This document shows positions 43,144-51,504 of a DNA stretch of 64,000 bases, piece after piece. Location of the stretch: the NCBI GenBank assembly GCA_964398985.1, contig CAYNOS010000005.1:25078-89077 (forward strand), given 5' to 3'. The notes under the pieces were generated by a model that searched no databases, had not been told where the DNA came from, and worked only from the letters and a program-made list of their open reading frames with translations. The stretch's first letter is position 1. Each line of letters opens with the position of its first letter. The stretch comes from CAYMRL01 sp964398985 (GTDB lineage Bacteria; Deinococcota; Deinococci; Deinococcales; Trueperaceae). The position numbers were made by a program, and so were the translations under genes.

Positions 43144-44397
43144 TTACTGGGTCTGCCTGAAGCGGGCGATCTCGGCTTCGAGAGCGGCCTGGGCGTCATC
43201 CAGCGCCTGCTGCGCAGACTTGCGGCCGAGCAGCGCGGCGTCGACCTCTGGCTGCAGGGAGGTGTCGTACCAGGTCGGCGCTTCCATCACGAACGGGCGG
43301 AAGCGCGACACGGCCATCTGATCGACCATCACGGCCCACACCTCGTCGGTCATCAGCTCCGGATCGGTGGCGGCGGCCTGGTTGCCGACCATCGAGCCGT
43401 TGCGCTTCGCGTACTCGGCCTGCACCTCCGCAGACATCACGTACTCCATGAAGCGCCAGGCGGCGTCCGGGTTGTCGGTGCTGGCAGCGATCTCGATCGA
43501 GAAGCCGTTGCTCCAGCTCGCCGGCGAGTCGTTGTTCGGCAGCGGAGCGACGCCGAAGTTGACGTCCGGAGCGAAACGCCTTATCTGCGCGCCGAAGGTG
43601 TTGTTCTGCGCGATCATCGAGACCTGGCCGGCCAAGAACGGGTCGGTGGCGCCGGATCCGAAGGTGGCGGTGAACGCGCTCATCTCGCGCTGCCCGTAAC
43701 GGTTGACGAGGTCGACCATGAACTCGAGCGCCTCGATGGTCTCGGGGCTGTTGAGCACCAGGTTGCCTTCGTCATCGAGGAACTCGGCGCCGTTCAGCCA
43801 GGCCAGCGTGTAGAAGCCGAGGTTGCCGATGCTGGGGTTGAAGCCGACGCGCTCGAGCCGGCCGTTGGCTGCCTTGACGGTCAGCAGGTCGGCGTACTCA
43901 GACAGCTCCGCCCAGTTCGTCGGAGGGCCGTCGAGGCCGGCAGCCTCGAAGTGGTCCTTGTTGTAGTAGAGAGCGCGCACGTCCGTCTCGAACGGCAGCG
44001 CGTAGATGCCGTCCTGGTATTGCAGCATCGGGTGCGTGGCCGCCCAATACGGAGCGAGCGTTGCGCCGGTGGCCGCCATCTCGTCGGTGATGTCGAGGAT
44101 GATGCCGGCAGCGGCGCGACTGGCGACGTTGCCAAGGTCGTTGAGCGCGACGTCGGGCCCGGTGCCGGCGGCCATGGCGGTCGTCAACCTGGTCCAGTAG
44201 TCCCAGAAGTTGGTGCCGAGGTGCTCGACGTGGATATCCGGGTTGGCGGCGTTGAAGTCGGAGACCACCTCGTCGATGAACTCGAGGGCGTCGCCGGAGT
44301 CGAAGATGTGCCAGAAAGTGATGTTGGTCTGCGCGAAGGTCCAGCCCGCTGCGAGCAAGCCGGCGGCGAGCGCTAGACGAATGATGGAGCGTCTCAT
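43144..44397 (-). CDS. Extracellular sugar-binding protein of a CUT1 ABC transporter
   Basis: A 417-residue exported family 1 solute-binding protein. The signal peptide LALAAGLLAAGWTFA is followed by QTNITFWHIFDSGDALEFI, the usual start of sugar-binding proteins. Later features include LPFETDVRALYYNKDHFEAA, which is strongly conserved in the family, and PDAAWRFMEYVMSAEVQAEY at the hinge end. There is no Cys after the signal, so it is not a lipoprotein. ATG 44397 has AAGAGG 6 nt upstream. It is the first gene of the 16-kb operon and, with the two permeases, imports an oligosaccharide that probably contains rhamnose (from the GH78 enzyme downstream). Confidence 0.92.
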   Translation of the reverse strand: MRRSIIRLALAAGLLAAGWTFAQTNITFWHIFDSGDALEFIDEVVSDFNAANPDIHVEHLGTNFWDYWTRLTTAMAAGTGPDVALNDLGNVASRAAAGIILDITDEMAATGATLAPYWAATHPMLQYQDGIYALPFETDVRALYYNKDHFEAAGLDGPPTNWAELSEYADLLTVKAANGRLERVGFNPSIGNLGFYTLAWLNGAEFLDDEGNLVLNSPETIEALEFMVDLVNRYGQREMSAFTATFGSGATDPFLAGQVSMIAQNNTFGAQIRRFAPDVNFGVAPLPNNDSPASWSNGFSIEIAASTDNPDAAWRFMEYVMSAEVQAEYAKRNGSMVGNQAAATDPELMTDEVWAVMVDQMAVSRFRPFVMEAPTWYDTSLQPEVDAALLGRKSAQQALDDAQAALEAEIARFRQTQ

Positions 44398-44410
44398 GAA
44401 GCCTCTTTCC

Positions 44411-44435
44411 GCGGCAGTCGAGTCAGCACTGCCGC
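44411..44435 (-). promoter_or_regulatory. Leader hairpin before the sugar-binding protein gene
   Basis: GCGGCAGT 44411-44418 and ACTGCCGC 44428-44435 form a perfect 8-bp stem with a 9-nt loop. It ends 13 nt before ATG 44397 and next to the AAGAGG site. It probably stabilises the 5' end of the very long message or tunes translation. Confidence 0.45.
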
Positions 44436-44481
44436 CATTGAGCGTTGACCTAAGGCCGTGTCGGAGCGACCCGTCCTTCCC

Positions 44482-44524
44482 GCAAGTCATCTGATGACTT
44501 GCTGACTTGCTGTCTTGCGGCAAG
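44482..44524. promoter_or_regulatory. Operator array: perfect 21-bp palindrome, TGACTTGC repeats and a second palindrome
   Basis: GCAAGTCATC at 44482-44491 and GATGACTTGC at 44493-44502 are perfect inverted repeats around one central T. TGACTTGC follows at 44503 and TGTCTTGC at 44511, so the same half-site repeats every 8 nt. CTTGC-G-GCAAG at 44514-44524 is another perfect palindrome. The array begins at the -10 of the minus-strand promoter and extends about 35 nt downstream of the start point, where a bound protein would block transcription. The GntR/FCD regulator at 31211-31930 is the natural candidate. Confidence 0.7.
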
Positions 44525-44551
44525 TATCGTCCCGCTGCGCGCGACTGTCAA
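44523..44551 (-). promoter_or_regulatory. Sigma-70-type promoter of the glycan-catabolic operon
   Basis: On the minus strand TTGACA (44551-44546) and GATACT (44528-44523) are separated by exactly 17 bp, a near-consensus housekeeping promoter. The transcript should start near 44516, giving a leader of about 120 nt. The -10 overlaps a CTTGC-G-GCAAG palindrome, so the promoter is probably strong and repressed in the absence of inducer. Confidence 0.75.
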
Positions 44552-44596
44552 CGGCGAAACGCGACCAGAGCGCTAACATCGACGTGGAGGTCCGTC

Positions 44597-45547
44597 TTGC
44601 CACTGGATCCAGAGATCGAGCAGTACCTGAACGAGATGGCCGCGCTGGGAGGCGCGCCCGCCTGGGAGCAGCCGCTCGCCGACGTCCGGCGGCAGATCCG
44701 CGAGCAGACGGCGCTCATCCAGCGGCTCGCCGTCGGCAGCGTCGAGGACTCGAGCGTCGCCGGTGGGGAGCACGAGGTTCCTGTGCGCATCTACCGGCCG
44801 CCGCCCTCCGAGCGCCCGACCGGCGGCCTGGTGGTGTTCTTTCACGGAGGCGGTTTCGTCTTCGGTGACCTCGATACCCACGATGCCGCCTGCCGCAATC
44901 TGTGCGTCGGCGCCGACGCCATCGTTGTCGGCGTCGACTACCGGCTGGCGCCGGAGCACCGGTTCCCGGCCGCCTTCGAGGACACTCTCAGCGTGGCGCG
45001 CTGGGCGCTGGCCAACGCGGCGGCCCTCGGCGCCGACGCGCGCAAGGTCGTGCTGATGGGCGACAGCGCCGGCGGCAACCTGGCGGCGGTGACCGCCAAC
45101 GCGACCAAGAACGAATCGCCGCCACCCGCCGGTCAGATCCTCGTCTACCCGGTCACCGATCTGCGCGACGTGCCAGGTTACGCCTCTCGCAGCGAGGCCG
45201 GCACGGGCTACGGCCTGACGCGGGAGGCGATGGAGTGGTTCTGTGACTGCTACGCACCGGAGGTTCGGCAGCGCGAGGACCCGCGCGCCTCGCCCGTCCT
45301 CGAGCGCGACCTGGCGGGAGCGCCGCCCGCGCTGGTGCTGACCGTCGAGTTCGACCCCTTGACCAGCGAGGCCGAAGCCTACGCCGAGCGCTTGGCGGCA
45401 GCCGGCGTGCGGGTGGACCTCATCCGCGTGCCCGGCGCCATCCACGGAGCGCTGACCAACGGCGCCGGTTGGACGGCTGGCGAGAGACTGTGGGATGCGC
45501 TGATCGCCTGGTTGGCCGAGCGCTTCACCGCCGTCGCGGAGCGCTAA
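44597..45547 (+). CDS. Alpha/beta hydrolase of the hormone-sensitive lipase family
   Basis: A 316-residue esterase/lipase. The oxyanion-hole motif HGGG lies at residues 83-86 (FFHGGGFVFGD), the nucleophile Ser157 is in GDSAGGNLA, the acid is in TVEFDPLTSEAEAY, and His is in VPGAIHGALTN. This is the bacterial HSL (family IV) pattern. TTG 44597 is chosen because GGAGG lies 7 nt upstream. It is divergent from the sugar operon; TAACAT at 44574-44579 may be its -10. It might deacylate acetylated glycans, but family IV esterases are broad. Confidence 0.88.
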   Translation: MPLDPEIEQYLNEMAALGGAPAWEQPLADVRRQIREQTALIQRLAVGSVEDSSVAGGEHEVPVRIYRPPPSERPTGGLVVFFHGGGFVFGDLDTHDAACRNLCVGADAIVVGVDYRLAPEHRFPAAFEDTLSVARWALANAAALGADARKVVLMGDSAGGNLAAVTANATKNESPPPAGQILVYPVTDLRDVPGYASRSEAGTGYGLTREAMEWFCDCYAPEVRQREDPRASPVLERDLAGAPPALVLTVEFDPLTSEAEAYAERLAAAGVRVDLIRVPGAIHGALTNGAGWTAGERLWDALIAWLAERFTAVAER

Positions 45548-45681
45548 CGGCACACGCGGAGCCGCTGCGCAGCGAAGCTCAATACACCGTCTGGCCACGC
45601 GGGCGTCTAGCCTTGAGCTCGGAAGAGCGGGGAGAGCGGGAGCGCCGCGTCGGCACCTCGGGCCGCGGCTGGGAGTTGGGA

Positions 45682-48453
45682 ATGGCCGTGCTACACGCAT
45701 CTCGCTCGGTAAGCCTGCGGCGCCTTGGCAGTTTGGCGCTGGCGTGCGCCACGCTGCTCTCCGGCTGTGCCGGACTCACCCCCACGGGCGGTCACGCCTC
45801 CTGCATGGACCTGATGTTGGGGCACGCGCTGGCTCCCGGCGCGGTGAGCCACGCGCACGGCGCCGGCGGCCAGCGGTCGCTGCAGGCACAGGCGCTGGAC
45901 GACCCGCAACCGAGCCCACCCCCACCGACTCCCACACGCGCATGGTCGGACGCCTCCGGCTGGCCGGGCGGCAAGCTGCCACAGGCGGGCGACGAGGTCG
46001 CGATACCCGCGGGACAGGTGGTGCTGCTGGACGTCAGCCCGCCTCCCCTCGCCGGCCTCACCATCGACGGCTCCCTGGTGTTCGCCGAGCTCGACCTCAT
46101 CTTGACGAGCGACTGGATCCTCGTCACCGGCGGCCTCTACGTGGGCAGCGCCCAACAAGGCTTCGTGCACCGGGCCGAGATCGTGCTGACCGGGGCCGAG
46201 CAGCCCGACAGCGGCTGCCTTGGGAACAAGCACCTCGGCGTGCTCAACGGCGCGCTCGAACTCTACGGCGACTCCACGGGCGCCAGTTGGACGCGCCTGG
46301 CTGCCACCGCCGACGCCGGCGCCAGCAGCATCGTCGTCGAAGACGCCGCCGGATGGCGCGTCGGCGACCTGATCGTGATCGCGTCGACCGACTACTTCGC
46401 CTACGCGGGCTCCGACGGCGAGCGTTTCGACCGCCAGATCGAGGAGCGCCGCGTCGCCTGGTTGAGCGGCAACGAGGTGGGTCTCGACGAGCCGCTCGCC
46501 TTCCTGCACTTCGGGGAGCGGCAGACGTTCGGCATCGGGACGAGCGGCTTCACCAACACCGTGCTCGAGTCGCGCGCGGAGGTGGCGCGCCTCAGCCGCA
46601 ACGTCACGGTCCGCTCGGAGGCCGCGACGGCCGACCCGAGCTCGGATCGCCATCGCTTCGGCGGCCACATCATGGCCCTCGGTGGCAGCCGCGTGCGCCT
46701 CGACTCGGTCGAGTTGACCAACCTCGGTCAACTCGGCGTCCTGCTGCGCTACCCGGTGCACTTCCACCTGATGGGCGACGCCGGCGCCGGCAGCTTCGTG
46801 CGCAACGCGAGCCTGCACCACCTGTTCAACCGCTGCATCACCGTCCACGGCACCAACGCCGTGCTGCTCGACGGCAACGCCGCCTACGACACGTTCGGGC
46901 ACTGCTACTTCCTGGAGGACGGGGTCGAGCGCGGCAACCTGATGACCGGCAACCTCGGCCTGATGGCGCGCAGGCCGGCCCCCGGCGTCGCGCTCCTGGG
47001 ATCCGACTTTCACCACCCGGGCCCCGGCATCTTCTGGATCACCAACCCGGCCAACGACTTCGTCGGCAACGTCGCGGCGTCGTCGGAGGGAACGGGCTTC
47101 TGGTATGGCCTGCCGGAGCACCCGACGGGTCCCTCGTTCGCGATCTTCGACGGCCCCAACGTGTGGCCCAGGCGCACGCCCCTGGGACGCTTCGAGGGCA
47201 ACCTCGCCCACTCCAACGCGGCGGACGGCCTCCACGTCGACCGCGGCCCGACCAGCGACCTGACTGGCGTGGAGACGACGAGCTACCGGCCGCGGGAGGA
47301 TCCCTCGAACCCAGACTCCGAGCCGGTGACGGCCGTCTTCGAGGGCTTCAGCGCCTACCGTCACCGCAACGGCGCGGTGTGGACCCGCGGCGACCACACG
47401 GTCCTCAGGAACGCGCTGCTGGTGGACAACGCGATCGGCGCAACCTTCGCCTCGAATCAGACGTGGATCGAGGACAGCATCGTGGTGGGCGAGAGCGCGA
47501 ACCTCGGCACCGTGCTCCCCTGGGAGGAAGCCGGTGCCGACGGCCGCTCGCTACCCAAGCCGTGGGACCCGGACTTCGCGATCCGCGGCTTCGAGTTCTA
47601 CGACGGCGAGGTGTGGGCCGACCGCGTTCACTTCGAGGGCTACGCGCCCAACGGCGTCAGGCAGGCGGGCGCGATCGGGGTGCACGGCTTCACTTCGTTC
47701 TCGCTCAGTCCTCGCAATCACCTGCTCGAAGTCAGCTTCGCGCCCGGCACCAACGAAGTGTACCTGCCGACTCTCACGGTTGCCGACCTCGCGCCCGAGG
47801 AGAGCGACAGCAACGCCGACGGGTACCGCAGCGCGGCCTTCCAGGACCGCAGCGGCAGCCTGACGGGTACCGCCGGCGCCTGGGTGAGCGTCGACAACGC
47901 GCTGCTGACGCACGCCGGCTGCAGCTTCCTGGCGGCTTGGAGCGCTCACATCTGCTCGGGAACGTCGTACGCGGCGCTGACCCTGCGCGACCGCTCCGCG
48001 AGCCCTTCCGGCATCGGTCCGGTGCTGCTGAGCCGCGGCGCCAGCCCCGGCGGCGACCTCGAGCACACGCTGTTCGGCTCGCCGCACGGCGGCCCGTCGG
48101 TGCCCAACCTGCACTTCCGCAGCCTGGTGCCGCTGCTGGCGGGGCAGCACTTCCACTACGCGTTCACAGGCACGGCTTCCGACTACCTGACCGTCGACGT
48201 CGATCCGCTCGCCAGCGGCGAGGCGCTCCTCGTGTCGCTGCCGTACTGGCAAAGCGAGGTGAACGTGTACCGCGACTGGTGGATCGACGAGCGCAGCCGG
48301 CTACCGGCGGCCGCCAGCCTCGGCGGCCTGCTGGCGATGACGAGCGGCAGCGCCTACTACCTGGGCGAGGGTCGCTTGTGGCTGAGGCTGACGCCGCAGG
48401 ACGGCCGCGAGTGGGCCCATCTGTCGGTGTGCTCCGCGAAGCTGTGCCAGTAG
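45682..48453 (+). CDS. Large lipoprotein with G8 domain and parallel beta-helix (CEMIP/TMEM2-like)
   Basis: A 923-residue lipoprotein with lipobox TLLSGC (Cys29), followed by a Pro-rich linker. Residues about 88-200 look like a G8 domain: WSDASGWPGGKLPQAGDEVA, then LAGLTIDGSLVFAE and the glycine positions of that family. The following region has the hallmarks of animal CEMIP/TMEM2 proteins: RFGGHIMALGGSRVRLDSVE, YPVHFHLMGD at residue 357, and DTFGHCYFLEDGVERGN, which fit a right-handed beta-helix with parallel repeats. Animal relatives bind and cut hyaluronan; the bacterial role is unknown. ATG 45682 has GGGAG 6 nt upstream. It is monocistronic. Confidence 0.78.
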   Translation: MAVLHASRSVSLRRLGSLALACATLLSGCAGLTPTGGHASCMDLMLGHALAPGAVSHAHGAGGQRSLQAQALDDPQPSPPPPTPTRAWSDASGWPGGKLPQAGDEVAIPAGQVVLLDVSPPPLAGLTIDGSLVFAELDLILTSDWILVTGGLYVGSAQQGFVHRAEIVLTGAEQPDSGCLGNKHLGVLNGALELYGDSTGASWTRLAATADAGASSIVVEDAAGWRVGDLIVIASTDYFAYAGSDGERFDRQIEERRVAWLSGNEVGLDEPLAFLHFGERQTFGIGTSGFTNTVLESRAEVARLSRNVTVRSEAATADPSSDRHRFGGHIMALGGSRVRLDSVELTNLGQLGVLLRYPVHFHLMGDAGAGSFVRNASLHHLFNRCITVHGTNAVLLDGNAAYDTFGHCYFLEDGVERGNLMTGNLGLMARRPAPGVALLGSDFHHPGPGIFWITNPANDFVGNVAASSEGTGFWYGLPEHPTGPSFAIFDGPNVWPRRTPLGRFEGNLAHSNAADGLHVDRGPTSDLTGVETTSYRPREDPSNPDSEPVTAVFEGFSAYRHRNGAVWTRGDHTVLRNALLVDNAIGATFASNQTWIEDSIVVGESANLGTVLPWEEAGADGRSLPKPWDPDFAIRGFEFYDGEVWADRVHFEGYAPNGVRQAGAIGVHGFTSFSLSPRNHLLEVSFAPGTNEVYLPTLTVADLAPEESDSNADGYRSAAFQDRSGSLTGTAGAWVSVDNALLTHAGCSFLAAWSAHICSGTSYAALTLRDRSASPSGIGPVLLSRGASPGGDLEHTLFGSPHGGPSVPNLHFRSLVPLLAGQHFHYAFTGTASDYLTVDVDPLASGEALLVSLPYWQSEVNVYRDWWIDERSRLPAAASLGGLLAMTSGSAYYLGEGRLWLRLTPQDGREWAHLSVCSAKLCQ

Positions 48454-48480
48454 CGAAGAGCCGGTGACCGCGAGCGGAGG

Positions 48481-49362
48481 CTAGGCGAGGCCGCTGGCCG
48501 CCACGGCGGCGTCGAGCTCGGCGCGCAGCCGCTCGTCGATCTGCGCGCCGGGGTGCCTGACGTGGGCGCTCGCGATCGCGCCACGGCGGCGGTAGACCTC
48601 CTTGCGGAGCGCCAGCCCGATGCCGCTCTGGAACTCGAAGCGCAGCAGCGGGGCGGCTCGGAAGAAGGCGTTCCTGGCCCGCTCGAGGTCGTTGTGAGCG
48701 TGCGCTCGACAGACCTCGATGAGTACCTCGGGGTACGAGAAGCCGGTCATGATCCCGTCGGCTCCGCGGCCGAGCTCCTCGAGCAGGTAGAGGCCGCCGA
48801 GGCCGCCGAGGATCGCGAGGTCCTCGCTCTGTGTCCGCAGAGCAGTGACCTTCGGCGCGCTCGGCGACTCCTCGAGCTTGATCGCCACGACGTTGGGGAG
48901 CTCGCCGGCGAGCCTCAGCACCAGGGGCGGCGGCAACGTGATGCCGGTCATCGCCGGGTAGTCGTGCAGCACCAGCGGTGCCTCCGCCGCGCTGTCGATG
49001 CTCCGGTAGTACTCGAAGATCACGGCGTCGTTTTGAACGGGTGGCGGGGCGACGAGGAGCCCGGCAGCGCCGGCCGCCAACGCCGCCCGGGCGCGTTCGA
49101 CAGCCAGTCGGGTTCCGGCCGCGCCCGCCCCGGCGAACACCGGCACGCGGCCGGCGGCGGCCGCCACCGTGGTCGTGATGACCTGCTCGTGCTCGGTCTG
49201 CGAGAGCTTGTGCGCCTCGCCCAGCACACCCAGCACCACCAGCCCGTCGACGCCCAGATCGATCAGGAACTCGGTCAGCTTGGCCAGGCTCGCCAGGTCG
49301 AGGTCCCCGTTGTCGGCGAACGGCGTCGGCATGATCGTGTGGACGCCCGCTAGTCTGCTCAC
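48481..49362 (-). CDS. DapA/NanA superfamily (dihydrodipicolinate synthase-like) aldolase
   Basis: A 293-residue class I aldolase of the DHDPS superfamily. It starts LAGVHTIMPTPFADNGDLDL, and has GLVVLGVLGEAHKL (the usual GTTGE replaced by GVLGE), the Tyr in VLHDYPAMTGITLPP and the Schiff-base Lys in VVAIKLEESPSAPK. The GVLGEAHKL variation and AIKLEESP are more typical of 2-keto-3-deoxy-sugar-acid aldolases or dehydratases than of lysine biosynthesis. It may split the product of the sugar-acid dehydratase at 29143-30381, although it lies in another operon. GTG 49362 overlaps the upstream stop. Confidence 0.83.
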   Translation of the reverse strand: MSRLAGVHTIMPTPFADNGDLDLASLAKLTEFLIDLGVDGLVVLGVLGEAHKLSQTEHEQVITTTVAAAAGRVPVFAGAGAAGTRLAVERARAALAAGAAGLLVAPPPVQNDAVIFEYYRSIDSAAEAPLVLHDYPAMTGITLPPPLVLRLAGELPNVVAIKLEESPSAPKVTALRTQSEDLAILGGLGGLYLLEELGRGADGIMTGFSYPEVLIEVCRAHAHNDLERARNAFFRAAPLLRFEFQSGIGLALRKEVYRRRGAIASAHVRHPGAQIDERLRAELDAAVAASGLA

Positions 49363-50537
49363 CCTGGCCCCCCTTCCCGACCCACCGTGATGTCGGTGGG
49401 CCACGCGCTGCGCAGCGCGGTGCTACTGACGTCACGTCGGAACTCGCCCTCGCTCAGCTCCTCGAACAGGTCGCGGGTGCCAGGCGGCAGGTCGATGTCG
49501 ACCAGGCTTCGGAACTCGTCGCCGCCGACGCGGCCCGCCACCAGGAAGCGGCAGCCGTGGTCCCTGATGCGCTGCAGGGCCGCCGCCAGCGCGCCAGGGT
49601 CGTAGCCGTAGAAGCGCGGGCTGACGATCCGCTCGGCGGTGTCGACGCCGACCACGAAGACGCTGCCGGGGAACAGCGCGGCCTTGTCGGCGAACAGCGG
49701 GGCGTTCGTCAACACCACCGGCGCCCGGCCCGCGAACTGCTGAACGCGGCGGCGTGCCTCCAGCAGCCCGATCGGCGACTTGGCGGCGTTCATCAGCGGC
49801 AACTCGAACGCCTGCGGCAGACCGGTGCGCTGTGACGCGGCGGCCGCAAGCTCGAGATGGCCGACGTGCAGAGGGTTGAACGCACCCGACAGGATCGCGC
49901 GCGCTGCCAGGCCGTCGCCGGCCACCGCGGTGCCGTCGGGCTCGACCAGCACCGCCCCGCGCATGCCGGACGCCAGCGCCGCCAGCATCTCGGAAGGCTG
50001 GTAGGCGGTCTGCAGCTCCTCGCTTTCGGTGAGCGGCAGGTCCGGCACCCCGAGCACACCCGAGGCGTCGGCGATCGCGCGCAGTATCAGCAGGCCGACG
50101 ATCTCCTCTTCGCCGGCTCTGTCCCTGACTCCCTTGTCGAAGACCAGGGCGTAGTCGACGTTGCCGAGGGCGTCGCGAACCGCCAGCGCCACGCGGTGAT
50201 CGCCGCGCTTGAGCCTGTCGGTCGCGATGGTCGCGGTGCTCCCGAGGCCGAAGGCCGGGTCCGTCGAGCCGTCGTCGAGTTGCGCCTTCGCCAGTCGCAA
50301 CGAGGCGGCCGCCATCGAGCGCGCCACCCGCGGCACGGTGAAGTTGCTGGGGGCGTAGCCGATCAACTGCGCCATGCTCTTGTGGGCGTAGATGTCGATC
50401 GCCGACAGCACCGTGCGGCTCGAGCCGCCGACGCCGTGGAGCCAGGTCAGGGCGCTGACCCCGGCGCCCGCGAAGGCCAGGACCAGCTTGTGGGGGGTGG
50501 CGTGGATGGCTGCGACGACCTGTTCGACCGTGCTCAT
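49359..50537 (-). CDS. CinA-like (PncC) domain fused to NMN adenylyltransferase-like domain
   Basis: A 392-residue two-domain protein. The N-terminal part (about 1-165) matches the CinA C-terminal/PncC fold, with LVLAFAGAGVSALTWLHGVG and SSRTVLSAIDIYAHKSM in place of the TAESCTGG region. The C-terminal part (about 215-392) is a nucleotidyltransferase with GAFNPLHVGHLELA (GxFxPxHxGH motif) and the closing RRDVSSTALRS, equivalent to ISSTxxR of NMN adenylyltransferases. PncC deamidates NMN to NaMN and NMNAT makes NAD, so the fusion suggests pyridine-nucleotide salvage. ATG 50537 follows GAGGCGGG. It overlaps the aldolase gene by 4 nt. Confidence 0.75.
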   Translation of the reverse strand: MSTVEQVVAAIHATPHKLVLAFAGAGVSALTWLHGVGGSSRTVLSAIDIYAHKSMAQLIGYAPSNFTVPRVARSMAAASLRLAKAQLDDGSTDPAFGLGSTATIATDRLKRGDHRVALAVRDALGNVDYALVFDKGVRDRAGEEEIVGLLILRAIADASGVLGVPDLPLTESEELQTAYQPSEMLAALASGMRGAVLVEPDGTAVAGDGLAARAILSGAFNPLHVGHLELAAAASQRTGLPQAFELPLMNAAKSPIGLLEARRRVQQFAGRAPVVLTNAPLFADKAALFPGSVFVVGVDTAERIVSPRFYGYDPGALAAALQRIRDHGCRFLVAGRVGGDEFRSLVDIDLPPGTRDLFEELSEGEFRRDVSSTALRSAWPTDITVGREGGPG

Positions 50538-50619
50538 GTCGGCCCGCCTCGGCGGCCGGACGACGCCTGTGGTGTCACCTGTCACCCGCACATCATGCCA
50601 AGCCTGGACCCACGAGACG

Positions 50620-50647
50620 TTGACCGCGCCCTTGAGCGGCGTAGATT
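50620..50647 (+). promoter_or_regulatory. Promoter of a leaderless aldo/keto reductase transcript
   Basis: TTGACC at 50620-50625 and TAGATT at 50642-50647 are separated by 16 bp. The -10 ends only 6 nt before ATG 50654, so the transcript would begin at or next to the start codon. No Shine-Dalgarno sequence is present, which fits leaderless translation. Confidence 0.7.
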
Positions 50648-50653
50648 GCCTGC

Positions 50654-51475
50654 ATGCAAGCACCGCGCATGACCCTCAACGATGGCAGTTCCATGCCGGT
50701 CCTCGGACTCGGCACCTGGCCGTTCGATGACGCGCAGGCCGAGCGCATCGTCTTCGAGGCGTTGGCGGTGGGCTACCGCCACATCGACACCGCGGTCCGC
50801 TACGGCAACGAGGTGGGTGTCGGCAGGGCGGTCGCGGCCTCCGGTCTCAGGCGCGACGAGGTGTTCGTCACCACCAAGCTCGACGGCGAGTTCCAGGGCG
50901 CCGACCTGGCGGTCGCCGGCCTCGCAGGCTCGCTGGAGAGGCTCGGCCTGGCGTACGTCGACCTGCTGCTGATCCACTGGCCGCTGCCGCAGCGCGAGCG
51001 CTACGTGTCGACCTGGCGCACCTTCGAGCGCTTGGCCGCCGACGGCCTGGCCCGTTCGATCGGCGTCTCCAACTTCAAACCCGAGCACCTGAAGCGGCTG
51101 GCGGACGAGACCTCGGTGACGCCTGCCGTCAACCAGATCCAACTCCACCCCTACGCCCAGCGGCGCGACCACCGCGCCTACCACGAGCGCCACGGCATCG
51201 CGACCGTCTCGTACACGCCGCTGGCGCGTGACTCCGCGCTGCTGTCCGAGCGCGTGCTGACCGAAGCGGCCGCCAACCACGGCAAGAGCCCAGCCCAGGT
51301 GGTGCTGCGCTGGCACCTGCAGCACGGCCTGGCGCCGATACCCAAGACCGGCACCCCGGCTAGGCTGCGCGAGAACCTCAACGTCTTCGACTTCACGCTC
51401 GCGGCCTCCGAGATGGCCGCCATCGACGCGCTCGACACCGGCGGCGGCATCGACTCCGACGTCAAAGGGCACTGA
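50654..51475 (+). CDS. Aldo/keto reductase
   Basis: A 273-residue NADPH-dependent aldo/keto reductase with the complete catalytic tetrad Asp45, Tyr50, Lys75 and His108 (HIDTAVRYGNE, VTTKL, LLIHWP). The C-terminal cofactor segment is PIPKTGTPARLRENLNVFDF. It resembles the 2,5-diketo-gluconate reductase group (AKR5). The leaderless promoter upstream fixes ATG 50654. It is divergent from the CinA-NMNAT fusion and followed 29 nt later by an alpha/beta hydrolase with its own candidate -10. The physiological substrate is unknown. Confidence 0.92.
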   Translation: MQAPRMTLNDGSSMPVLGLGTWPFDDAQAERIVFEALAVGYRHIDTAVRYGNEVGVGRAVAASGLRRDEVFVTTKLDGEFQGADLAVAGLAGSLERLGLAYVDLLLIHWPLPQRERYVSTWRTFERLAADGLARSIGVSNFKPEHLKRLADETSVTPAVNQIQLHPYAQRRDHRAYHERHGIATVSYTPLARDSALLSERVLTEAAANHGKSPAQVVLRWHLQHGLAPIPKTGTPARLRENLNVFDFTLAASEMAAIDALDTGGGIDSDVKGH

Positions 51476-51504
51476 TCGCTGAGCGGCCGGCGGTAAGCTC
51501 GATC

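Noticed and set aside
44546..44579. Assigning TTGACA/GATACT to the plus-strand esterase gene
   Set aside because: The hexamers are in the right order and spacing only on the minus strand; the plus strand has only a weak TAACAT.
45691..47397. A 568-codon minus-strand frame opposite the G8 protein
   Set aside because: The G8/beta-helix reading on the plus strand has a lipobox and family motifs; the antisense frame is Arg/Val/Ala shadow.
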